Part shown: piece after piece, positions 54,934-64,000 of the stretch
Numbering within the stretch: the stretch's first letter is position 1
How the letters are laid out: each line of letters opens with the position of its first letter
Notes under the pieces: generated by a model
Told to the model about the DNA's origin: nothing
Database searches by the model: none
The model's input: the letters and a program-made list of their open reading frames with translations, nothing else
Program-made: the position numbers and the translations under genes
Source: Branchiostoma belcheri
Taxonomy: Eukaryota; Chordata; Leptocardii; Amphioxiformes; Branchiostomatidae
Length of the DNA: 64,000 nucleotides
Assembly (NCBI RefSeq): GCF_001625305.1
Contig: NW_017803157.1
Coordinates: forward strand, 3,189,677 to 3,253,676
Direction of reading: 5' to 3'

Positions 54934-57900
54934 GTGAGTGAAAATTAGTTTGCTTTAAAGAAGCTTGATCTTTATGTATAAAACATGTCAGACAATTTTT
55001 TCATTGTCAACCTGTCAGCAGAGTAAGTGAAAAAAATAGATGTGACATAGCGTGAAAATGTACAAAACTGCTGACTTTTATTATTTAAAAATGAGGTTTT
55101 ATTCCAGGTTCAAATACAGTTGATGGGTCCAACTATCAGACAACGTAAAGACAACTGGTCAAGGAATATTAGAGAAGAATTGAAAAGATACAGATCATGA
55201 TAATATCTGACATGTCTGACAGCTTGAATAATCTCTTGTGTCTTAATTAGCATTATACATGAAACTGTCATGTCACTAGTAGTCATATTGTCTTAAACAC
55301 ATTTGCCATGATGTGTATGGTATACCTTCTGCATTCTGCATTCTGCATTTTTGCAGAACCCGGAAAAAAAATATTTCTACCACTGTAACATCAAAGTTTC
55401 AAACACGCAATATGACGAAGGTTATTTTTTGGGGACACACTTACATGTCAAGAGTTATCATAACAAATTTATTATAAGTTCTAAAATTGTATCCCATCCC
55501 TCAGGTTTGTTCCTGTTGTCAGACAATGAGGACACATGTAAAACAGTCTGTGATGAGAGTCACCTCGCTGTGTGTGATGGAGTCTTCCAGCTGCTCCAGA
55601 GCAGAGAGATCCAAGTTGGTAAGTAACATTTGAGTCTGACTTGTTATAGTAATCTTAGAGTGAGTAATCATACTACAGGTACCCCAAGAAGTGAACACAA
55701 GTGTGGGGTCGTGTGGTGCACACCCAAGAGGTCGCGGGTTCGAATCCTGCCCATGTCACCGATCTTGTGCCCTTGGGAAAGGTACTTAACACGACTTTCC
55801 TCACTTCACTCAGGTGGAAATGAGTACCTGGCTTCAGTTAGGGTCATCCCTCGAATAGGACGTTAAATGGAGGTCCCGTGTTTGGGGAGGGCCACACCCC
55901 ACGCATGTTAAAGAACCCAGCACACTTATTGAAAAGAGCAGGGGACCTTCCCGGTGTGAGTGGTTCAAACCTTACAGTCCGGGCTTACGCAGCTTGTACA
56001 TGTACGCACGTGTACGAACTGGTGTGTTACGCCTAAAGGCGGTTTACCGGTTACGCGAAACACATGTACATGACGTACATCAGACCAGGACCCTAGCCTG
56101 CATTCGTTTTTCCATTGATTGCAAGAACTTTGTGGCGTGTGAAGGAAAATTTTTGGTCAATTTTGTCCATCAAGGATTGGTTTAAAAATTTTAAACCAAT
56201 CCTTGATGGACAAAATCGACCAAGGAAAAAATTAGTAAGGACCCCAAACAACCACTCTCAACCCTATGAATGATTTGCCCTCAAAATGTGGGAAATTACA
56301 TTTAAAAAGGCTTGAAAATCCAAAATTTACCCCTGGAAGAACAATAGCCTGCAGAAATTGTTTTTGCTCGCAAGTTGCAAGTCGCAACGTAAACGTAAGC
56401 TTCAGCTTTGCCTGTGTCAAATTGACTCCATGTTTGCGAGAACCGTTGTTCTATTGTTGTACATGCCAAAGGTGGTCACCTTTTCCCATAGCCCTCATGT
56501 AGGTCAAGTGACGTTAAGAACTCTTCACAAACCCGAGAGTATCACTTGGCCCCACAACTTTCCAGTCACTTTCTTTAACGGTGTACAGAGACATCAATCA
56601 AATGTGGAAGTTAAATGTTTTCTGTGTTTAGGACTGTCAACAATAATATTTACCTACCTAACATCCTGAAGGTGTATCTCTTCATCTTTGTTTCAAGTAC
56701 AGGTTTTTTGTACATCCTGTTCCAATAGTTTGGCCAGCCCAGTTTTCTGTCCAGTACTGAAGAGGGACTAAGGCTAGCCTCCACCTGTCCAGATTACTTA
56801 GTTAGTAAACAACACATGTACAGGTTCAAAAGCAGCAAAATTTAGCCAAACAGGGAGTTTAGCCACCACAGAGTTTATTTTCCGGGGCCTTGTGCAGTGG
56901 GGAAATTAATGTTCCCCTGGACTGACTTTGCTAGCCAATTTTGTTCTTCCCTTTTTTGCAGAATTCTACAATCTGCACCCCCAAAAATACGATCTTTCAG
57001 TGTTACTTAAAAGAATGTTGATAGTAAATTCTTTAAATATAGAGCTTGGTCTGTCTTTTTTAATGTTATTCAATGTGCAGTTCCCTCCCTCCCACTATAT
57101 AGCATCAATTTATCAGGTCAAACATGGTTCTGTTCTTATTGAAGATTGACTACTGTTATTTCAAATAAATAGTTCAGGTACAGGTTTAGTATACATGTAA
57201 ATCAATAAAACTTATATATACAATAAGGACCTCATCAACAGGAATATTTCTCTGTCAGTTGCAGAAGATGTCCACCAGAGCAGAAATCTGTTTGCTGACA
57301 CTGAGGCAGAAGAGACTGAGGACGACAAACTTCCTCAGGATGGCCCTCAACAGGACGACACAGATGGCACCCTTCTCAAGGATGAGACGGCACAAGATGC
57401 TGCAACAGGTGTATATCAATGGTTTATTGTGACGACTTAAAACAACCATACAGTGGCAGTTATCTAGCTGAATTACAGTATGGCATTACAAAGATTATAA
57501 TATTTACACTTAATACACTATTAATAAAGTTCTTTTAAAGTTCTTTTAGGTAAAGTTGAATGAAAGTTTATTGCAAATACATGCCCGAGGGCTAATTGCA
57601 GTTACAAACAACATAAGAAAGAAAATACAGTGGTATGTGAGACTATATCTACGTCTAGCATTATACTATATTCTACAACATGCATGGTACTAGATTTACT
57701 GGGTTTGACTTCTTCTTTTTAGGCAGTGGAAGACGAATTTACCCACTTCTTCTATAATATGTGGGTTCTTTGATTTTAGTAGTAAAAATGTTTTTTTGTG
57801 GTAGGGAACGGTGGGGAAGTAAGGGAGTAATTAATACTTACACAATACAACTTAAAATGCCTTACGTTAGGCCTGCACAGATTAAAATCATTTCATTAAT

Positions 57901-60900
57901 ATTTCATTAATAGGTGGAAGTCTTAACCAGGATGAGACAGCGGGTGGAGATCTCCCGGAGGATGAAACTGTGAAAGAAACGGAGAAGGAGACAGACAACC
58001 CTGACCAGGAGGGTAAAGAAACGAGACTGTTTGGTTTGAACTTTTTGTTCTATATCACATGAGGTACCAAGGATGAGGGAATTGTGTTCACTGAACAGTT
58101 TTTAGTATAATGTTTACTTCTCAAATTCTGAGTAGTGCAAGTAAAATTTGTCTGGTGCAGGTAATTTTCATTGTTACCTGCAGTGCATGTGTGCAGAGAA
58201 AAGGATTTTGGAGCCCTACATTGGATTATATTAGGCTCCCTGGCAATACAACTTTCTTATCTTTTAAACGACTAGCATGGCCAAAAGCCATAATCTTTCT
58301 TCCAGTTTACATAGTTTCATAATTGTGTCACAAATGTAATATCTCAAATTTATTTCTGAACACAAACTTTCAGTTCTTGCCCATAATATTTTTGTCAAGG
58401 GCAAGTACTAAGAAACTGCAGTGCTGTTTTTATTGTATCACAATTTTTTTTGTTCAATTTTCCTTTTTTCTTTCACATGACAGAGAATGTTGATGCAGAC
58501 AAAGACCCTGACGATGCCACAGAGAATAAGGACCTCCCAGCTGACCAGGAGGAAGGTGACAAGGATACAGAGATACATGGTGATGATGATGACACGAAAG
58601 GTGATAGTCTGCCTGTTGTTTCTTATATCTGACATGCCATTATGTTAATTCTTGCACTGTAATTGTGACAAAGGAACTGTTTATAAGGGAGCTAGAAATG
58701 TTTAAACAGCACATTGTGAAAAGGTAACAAACATACAAATTTGAAAGATTTACTGTATTTCCTGCGTACTACCCACCTGTTTCCAAGATGAATAGATAAA
58801 TAAATTTCTTTTATACTTTCTTACTTTATAATAGCATTAATTTAATAGCATTTTACTTGGTTTATGAGTCTATGAACACAATCACATAAAACAGTATCTC
58901 GAAAGGTAACATTTGCAAAGCAAATGCGTAATGTTTACCTTTGCATATTGTCTGCTCTGTTAATTCTTACTCAAACACATTCATATATCAAAAGGAGTCT
59001 AAATCCTTCCTGCTATAAAATAGCAACATGATGTAACTCAACACTAGTTGTCATAGTGACAGACGTCTGGTTCAGGTCACTGACCTTATTTATTTGGAGA
59101 AGAAGAAGAAACAGAGCAAATACAATATGTTTTCCTTTGGTTAACATTATGAAAAATCCTTTTTCCCAATGTTCTCCTCTCAGGTGAAGAGATACCTGAT
59201 GATGGAGGCCCTGGTGGGGTTGGAGGGGAGGAGTTGGTAGACAAACGGGGACCTGATGAGGACAAGCCTGTGGAAGAAACTGATGTTGGAGGAGAGGCTC
59301 CTATTGGTCAGGACCCAGCTGACAAGCCAATCGCAGATGCTGGCAGTCAAGGAGCGGCTCCGATTGGCCAGGACCCAGCTGATCAACCAATAGGAGGGGT
59401 TGGTGATGCTGGCGGCATTCAGGCAGCGGCTCCCATTGGTCAGGACCCAGCTGACAAACCAATCGGAGATGCTGGCAGTCAGGGAGGGGCTCCCATTGGT
59501 CAAGGAACAGGTGACCAACCAATCGGAGATGCTGGGAGTCAAGGAGGGTCTCCCATTGGTCAAGGAACAGGTGACCAACCAATCGGAGATGCTGGCAGTC
59601 AAGGAGGGGCTCCCATTGGTCAAGGAACAGGTGACCAACCAATTGGAGATGCCGGTGATGCTGGAAGTCAGGGAGGAGCTCCCATTGGTCAAGGAACAGG
59701 TGACCAACCAATCGGAGATGCTGGGAGTCAAGGAGGGGCTCCCATTGGTCAAGGAACAGGTGACAAACCAATTGGAGATGCTGGTGATGCTGGAAGTCAG
59801 GGAGGAGCTCCCATTGGTCAAGGAACAGGTGACAAACCAATCGGAGATGCCGGTCTTGGAGGAGGGGCTCCCATTGGTCAGGGAACAGGTGACCAACCAA
59901 TCGGAGATGCCGGTCTTGGAGGAGGGGCTCCCATTGGGCAGGGAGCAGGTGACCAACCAATCGGAGATGCTGTTGATACCGGTCTTGGAGGAGGGGCTCC
60001 CATTGGTCAAGGAGCAGGTGACCAACCAATCGGAGATGCTGTTGATACCGGTCTTGGAGGAGGGGCTCCCATTGGTCAAGGAGCAGGTGACCAACCAATT
60101 GGAGATGCTGTTGATACCGGTCTTGGAGGAGGGGCTCCCATTGGTCAAGGAGCAGGTGACCAACCAATCGGAGGAGCCGTTGATACTGGTCTTGGAGGAG
60201 GGGCTCCCATTGGTCAAGGAGCAGGAGGAGAACCAATGGGAGAGACAGACAACACTGGCAACAAAGAAATAGCTGAAGCTGGAGACAAATATCAAGAAGA
60301 CACTGATCCAGAAAACCAGCTCGCGCCCCCAAACTTCGAAGACGGACAAGCAGGAGAAGGTGAGGAGGCAGGCATGGAGATCGAGGAGGAACTCGAAGAG
60401 GAAGAAGATGATGATGATGCAGATTATCCCGATGAGGATCGTGGTCTGAATGAGGATAGGGGAGAGGGTGAGTACGATGGTGATGATGATGATGATGATG
60501 AAGGCAATGAGTATGATGGAGATGATGATGATGCCAATGCTTACGATGGCGATGATGATGGCAATGAGTATGATGCTGAAGATGATGAAAATGAAGATGA
60601 AGAGTATCCCAACAAAGTCAACGTTCAGTACCCGGACCTCGATGATGATCTCGAGGATGATGGCCCTTTTATTAAACATGATGATGGTCATCCCATTATT
60701 GCAGGTGGCGGGGGTGACTGGCCTGCAGAAGGTGCCCACCCCCCTGGCAATGATCCGGCCCAAGTGAAAGGTAAGAAAAATGACACCACGCGTACACTAC
60801 ACTTTTATTTCTTCACTCCTCCTCTCACTAAAGGCTTTACCTTATATGACTACTGTATGAAAATCCAAATGTTTTTTCTGTAATTTTTTAGTGCATTTCT

Positions 60901-62638
60901 TAGAGGAAACCTTAGCATGAGTTCCTTCAATCTTACTGCAATGTTTTTGACTAGTCTTAGTGACTCTTCCGCAGCCTCCAAGCTTTTATAACCAAGTCTT
61001 GTAACTTGTTTGACAAGTGTGAAAATGACGGAAATTTTGTTTGACATTAGTCATCACAGAAAACTTGAATCATGATTCACACATTTGACAGTATTCATAG
61101 TATCACACTCTGTTCGTTGACTACCTGTACTCTTGTCATCACAGTCTTCCACCTAATATTACTCATGACTGACTTTCATCCTGTAGTCTACTAGTAGCAG
61201 TGAAGCATTTATTAAGAAACAGCCAAGCACAGAAGACAGTAGAGAAATACAATTAAGGGGACAGCTTCAATCTTGACTAACACTAACTTCTTTCTCCTCT
61301 GCTAACTCGGCTGTTATAAGACTTATAACCTGATATAACAAGCATGCTGTGTTAGACTTTATGTGGCAGGCTTGTGCTTATACCGCATAGTGACTTACAG
61401 TAGGAGGTCTGGCTGATCTAAGGTGGGTGAACATAAACACCTCTTCTCTCTCACATATGCACCTAAATCTGCTTCTCAATGTAGAAATTAACCCCAATAT
61501 CAAGACATTCTCATTTAGAGTCTAACTAACCTACAATACTTGAAACACATGAGCATTTCTGACAGTCATTTTCAAACAAGGCTTGTTACATGTACTTGTA
61601 CTTTAATGTTGATGTCACTATAGTTAGGTGGATTGGCTGGAATTACTAGAAAGTATTGAAGTAGCAGTTTATACATAGATGTTCTGATGACCAATTGGAA
61701 TGAAACTGTTGAGAAGTCCAGCATGTAAGACATAATGTACATAACTTTCTGTTTCTTGTGAAGCATAATATACACTATTTTGTGTCTTTTCTTTGTTACA
61801 GAGGACCTCAGAGCTCAGGCTAATATCTATGACTTGGAGGACGAGCCAAAACAAGGCCACTTCATGGCGTATTTCGTGACCTTCTGTGTGTTAATCGTAC
61901 TCGGATATGTCACCTACCACAATAGACAAAAGGTAAACCTTCTTTTACCTGCACATTAAGTACATTGTACAATGTAGTAAACTTAGTACAAATTCTTGTC
62001 TAAAGACTGATTGAATAACATATGATTATATAATAAAGCTTAATTGTAGGGGCATTAATGTACAATAAAGATTTTTCATTTATATACATTTTTTAAAAAA
62101 GACAACAACAATCTGGGACACGATTTTTCATGTATTTAATATTATTGTTCTCAAATATCTAAACTTTGAGCTGTATTTACTGTCACCAGATATAAATTAT
62201 ACATTGTAATGCTGGCAATAGTTTCTGTACAGTTTTTAGTATGATTCATACTTCCTAAATTCTGATCATGAGTGGAGCAGGTAAAATTTGTCTGGTGCAG
62301 GTAATTTTAAATGTTACCTGCAGTAGTGCAGGTATGCAGTAAAATTACTAAAAAAACTTTCATGTACAAAATTGGTGGGCTACGCCTAAAGGCAGTTTAC
62401 GGGTTATGCAAAACAAACAAAAGTATTTCGAGCCCTGTGTATACACTGAATTTGAAATGAAACAGACCAGTCCTTCACTCCTTCCCCTGTATTTGTTGCA
62501 CAGATCATAGCCATCATCATAGAAGGCCGTGCAGGTTTACGTGACAGGAAAAGTCGGCGACCCAGCGGCGGAGGCTACAGGAAGCTGGACCAGAATGTGA
62601 GTGAAGCTATGCCAAGCATAAAGAACGCTGTTTTCTAG
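54510..62638 (+). CDS. KCT2 (C5orf15)/TGOLN2-like trans-Golgi type I membrane protein, 8 exons
   Basis: Exons: 54510-54933, 55505-55618, 57265-57408, 57914-58012, 58484-58600, 59184-60770, 61802-61932, 62504-62638. All have GT..AG borders; coding total 2751 nt, 916 aa. The signal peptide is near residues 18-34 (MKIFLVLLVFCASTCHG). A furin-type RQKR follows at 42-45. An eight-Cys region spans exons 1-2. Exons 3-5 are acidic, exon 6 has 15 repeats of the APIGQGTGDQPIGDAGSQGG type and then a D/E run, and one TM covers about 849-867. The tail contains YHNRQKIIAIIIEG, YRKL (897-900) and DQNVSEAMPS, which resemble the C-termini of vertebrate KCT2 (YHRLDQN.) and TGOLN2 (YHNKRKII.., YQRL) as I recall them. 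The expected role is a TGN/endosome-cycling membrane protein sorted by AP complexes through YxxPhi. Human relatives are shorter; the extra length is mostly the exon 6 repeat. Confidence 0.9.
55505..55618 (+). CDS. KCT2-like exon 2
   Basis: Acceptor CCCTCAG, donor GTAAGT, phase 1-1. It encodes LFLLSDNEDTCKTVCDESH and then LAVCDGVFQLLQSREIQV. The three cysteines bring the N-terminal lumenal set after the signal peptide to eight. Confidence 0.88.
55700..55985 (+). mobile_element. tRNA-derived SINE
   Basis: The B box GGTTCGAATCC lies at 55737-55747, followed by CCTTGGGAAAGGTACTTAAC, CTCACTTCACTCAGGTGGAA and a downstream body (GGACGTTAAATGGAGGTCCC). It is in intron 2 of the KCT2-like gene. It is not a tRNA gene: no acceptor stem or cloverleaf can be closed. 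Confidence 0.78.
56154..56222. repeat. Perfect-arm hairpin in intron 2 of the KCT2-like gene
   Basis: TTTTGTCCATCAAGGATTGG followed by TTTAAAAATTTTAAA and the complement CCAATCCTTGATGGACAAAA. Arms are about 33 bp, with one mismatch near the ends. Confidence 0.85.
57265..57408 (+). CDS. KCT2-like exon 3 (acidic)
   Basis: Acceptor GTTGCAG; a CAG 7 nt upstream (TCTGTCAG) is not in use if phase is kept at 57265, though starting at 57258 would not preserve it. Donor GTGTAT, phase 1-1. It encodes DVHQSRNLFADTEAEETEDD and a further Gln/Asp-rich stretch. Confidence 0.8.
57545..57845 (-). mobile_element. Probable LINE 3' end in intron 3 of the KCT2-like gene
   Basis: GTTGAATGAAAGTTTATTGC on the minus strand reads as an AATAAAC...CATTCAAC tail. 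The adjacent CATGCCCGAGGGCTAATTGC body is AT-rich and non-coding. Confidence 0.4.
57914..58012 (+). CDS. KCT2-like exon 4 (acidic)
   Basis: Acceptor CATTAATAG, donor GTAAAG, phase 1-1. It encodes GSLNQDETAGGDLPEDETVK and then ETEKETDNPDQE. The D-E-T units echo exon 3 (LLKDETAQD). Confidence 0.82.
58105..58205. repeat. Dispersed repeat H, intron 4 of the KCT2-like gene
   Basis: AAAATTTGTCTGGTGCAGGT and GTTACCTGCAGTGCA recur at 62280-62330 (intron 7) of the same gene. Confidence 0.7.
58484..58600 (+). CDS. KCT2-like exon 5 (acidic)
   Basis: Acceptor ACATGACAG, donor GTGATA, phase 1-1. It encodes NVDADKDPDDATENKDLPAD and then QEEGDKDTEIHGDDDDTK. Confidence 0.8.
58950..59147 (+). mobile_element. 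MITE-B copy 9, intron 5 of the KCT2-like gene
   Basis: Core CTAGTTGTCATAGTGACAGA, ends TTTCCTTTGGTTAACAT, about 37 bp upstream of the exon 6 acceptor. Confidence 0.8.
59184..60770 (+). CDS. KCT2-like exon 6 (repeat and acidic domain)
   Basis: Acceptor TTCTCCTCTCAG, donor GTAAGA, 1587 nt, phase 1-1. At 59296-60240 it carries 15 units of 19-24 residues, each with PIGQ and PIGD/PIGG-like motifs and with 3-residue insertions (GDA or VDT) in some units. At about 60355-60680 it carries D/E runs interspersed with EYDG units. All indels inside the array are multiples of three, which supports selection on the frame. Confidence 0.9.
59296..60240 (+). repeat. Coding minisatellite, 15 units of about 60-69 bp
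   Basis: The core is CTCCCATTGGTCAAGGAACA, with GGTGACCAACCAATCGGAGA in the second half of each unit. Late units share the GTTGATACCGGTCTTGGAGG insertion, indicating recent local amplification at the 3' side. Confidence 0.93.
60771..61801. other. Intron 6 of the KCT2-like gene
   Basis: A 1.03-kb AT-rich intron with no recognised insertion, unlike most other long introns here. Confidence 0.6.
61802..61932 (+). CDS. KCT2-like exon 7 (transmembrane)
   Basis: Acceptor TTTGTTACAG, donor GTAAAC, phase 1 to 0. It encodes YDLEDEPKQGHF, the TM core AYFVTFCVLIVLGYVTY and HNRQK. The HF..Y TM and YHN(K/R) border resembles TGOLN2. Confidence 0.92.
62235..62405. repeat. Dispersed repeat H plus LINE-tail-like fragment, intron 7
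   Basis: GTAAAATTTGTCTGGTGCAG and GTTACCTGCAGTAGTGCAGG. After it, GGCTACGCCTAAAGGCAGTT resembles the family L UTR block, which also occurs at 56028. Confidence 0.65.
62504..62638 (+). CDS. KCT2-like exon 8 (cytoplasmic tail)
   Basis: Acceptor TTGTTGCACAG, phase 0. It encodes IIAIIIEGRRGLRDRK, then RRPSGGGYRKLDQN, VSEAMPSIKNAVF and TAG. After DQN the sequence GTGAGTGA is a near-consensus donor inside the exon and could allow an alternative tail. Confidence 0.92.
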   Translation: MIAIIIEGRAGLRDRKSRRPSGGGYRKLDQNVSEAMPSIKNAVF

Positions 62639-63960
62639 GGAACAAAGGTCAGACAACATTGACTTCCGGCTAGGAGTGGGTACCGGTTCGGTCTGATCAG
62701 GTCCAAGTCCAGATTCAAGTCCTGATTTTAGTATTATTGTAACAGTAAAAATAAGGTACATTTGTACATGTAATACTACACTGTGTCATGTATATCATAT
62801 TTTGGAGAGCAAGACACAAGTACAGGTCTCCAAGAGTGCTACAAATTGAGTTTAAATTTACTGTAATAGTGCATTGGAATGATTCAATGTACAAGCATAG
62901 TATGTATTTATTATGCTAACTTTGTTGATTCAGGGTTATTTTTTTTACCTTTTATGGCCAGATTACCTGATACTGGTATGATGCATAATATATTTTAACT
63001 TCATTATGAGTCCAAAAAAATAACTGGATCATGATTCTAATTTTTGGGCACTCAGTTCTTGGAATCCGATGTTATTTGGATCCGGTTTAGCTGAACCAGT
63101 ACTCACCCCTAGTTACAGCCTTCACTTTCTGACTCAAAACCAGATTTTAAGAACACACAGTTCAGCCACTGGGAGAAAAAAAAATTGGTATTCTGTTTTT
63201 TTGTCAAAATAATCAGAAAAGGGTGTTTTAAATTGTATGACAGAAGCAGAGGTGCTTTTAAGCATCAGAGGGCTTTCTCACTTGAAACAAAGTATTTTCA
63301 AATGTTCTATCTGGTTTTGAGTGAGAAAACTATTAGATGATTGTCCAGTAGAAAAATGACAAATATTTTTTACTTACAAGATTTGAAATTGATGTAAAAG
63401 TTCTCAGATTAGTCACTTACTGCCAATGGGTAATGTTTTTTTTTTGTACAAATACATTGTACTACTGTAACAATGTTTGTAATGTAAACTATGTTCCCAG
63501 CACATCTAATTGCTGGTCTGTAGCCTGTTCAAGTTTTTGATTTGCTTGGTTACCTTGGAGGAATGGCATTTGTTATGCTTTGATATGCAGCTTAATAGGA
63601 TAGTCTACAACATAGAATGCCTGGCAGCACTAGCCATCCTCTGTGAACTGCATATTTCACATATCCAGTTTTAGCTGCACTTCTGCTTCATTCTGCTAGG
63701 TGGTGCATAACATGAAATGTTGGTTGTAATTTAGTGCTATTGTCCACCACTCTTTGCACACTTCATGTTTCCATTCCATAAATGCACATTTCCTTGTTAA
63801 AAACATCTTACATGTTGCTCTTTTTGTTTTTCCTCCCTGCCATAGTAACACCTGTGTGAGCATGTGTAAGGGGTTAAGGTGATACATGCAAGCAGCAAGA
63901 CAGACCGACTGAAAGATTCACATGTGGGGCATGACAATAAAAAAGCTGTTATAGTTTGTT
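62639..63960 (+). other. Probable 3' UTR of the KCT2-like gene
   Basis: AT-rich, non-coding, with no recognised repeat. The only canonical AATAAA that I noticed is at 63936-63941, about 1.3 kb after the stop. It is the likeliest poly(A) signal in view, but an earlier variant signal is possible. Confidence 0.5.
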
Positions 63961-64000
63961 GTAAATAATGTTACCTTAAATTTGATGACTATATGATAGT

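Noticed and set aside
55700..55760. tRNA gene suggested by GGTTCGAATCC
   Set aside because: Only the B box is good. No cloverleaf closes, and the body continues as a SINE found elsewhere in the window.
59180..60763. 527-codon open frame on the minus strand, antisense to the KCT2-like exon 6, plus 343- and 290-codon frames in other registers
   Set aside because: They are by-products of the repeat: only the plus frame has matching splice sites, continuous phase with neighbouring exons, and a sensible protein.

Overview
This is eukaryotic genomic DNA. The genes are intron-rich with GT..AG introns, no operons or ribosome-binding sites are visible, and most of the window is transposon-derived repeat. 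The recognisable proteins (a GASK1/FAM198-type Golgi kinase-like protein and a KCT2/C5orf15-TGOLN2-type trans-Golgi membrane protein) are animal families. Together with the dense, varied MITEs, tRNA-derived SINEs and 5'-truncated CR1/jockey-like LINE ends, they suggest an invertebrate chordate, most likely an amphioxus (Branchiostoma). The species call is inference.

Layout. 1-28 kb: no convincing host gene. It holds tandem repeats (2.0-3.5, 5.5-9.06, 12.4-13.8, 18.0-18.8 kb), TIR elements, LINE 3' ends, SINE fragments and a 20-N assembly gap at 9537-9556. 28.3-37.5 kb, minus strand: a complete three-exon GASK1-like gene (468 aa) with degenerate extra copies of its last exon in intron 2, and a minisatellite just upstream of its start codon. 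37.6-43 kb: MITE-rich intergenic DNA with several elements flanked by perfect 9-bp target-site duplications. 43.1-51.3 kb, plus strand: a type I membrane protein gene (368 or 370 aa) with a Pro/Gln-rich lumenal domain, acidic exons, one transmembrane segment and two tandem, alternative-looking terminal exons that each encode a YxxPhi tail signal. 54.5-62.6 kb, plus strand: an eight-exon KCT2/TGOLN2-like gene (916 aa) with a Cys-rich N-terminal lumenal region, 15 Gly/Pro-rich repeats, a very acidic stretch, one transmembrane segment and a tail carrying YRKL-DQN.

All three genes encode predicted secretory-pathway/Golgi membrane proteins. The two plus-strand neighbours share architecture and the phase pattern of their last two exons (1 to 0, then 0), so I read them as tandem, highly diverged TGN38/46-like paralogues. 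The most unusual signals are the duplicated tail exons (plus a third, MITE-embedded acceptor copy), the repeated GASK1 exon-3 fragments, and one MITE family whose genic copies all end within about 120 bp of an exon.
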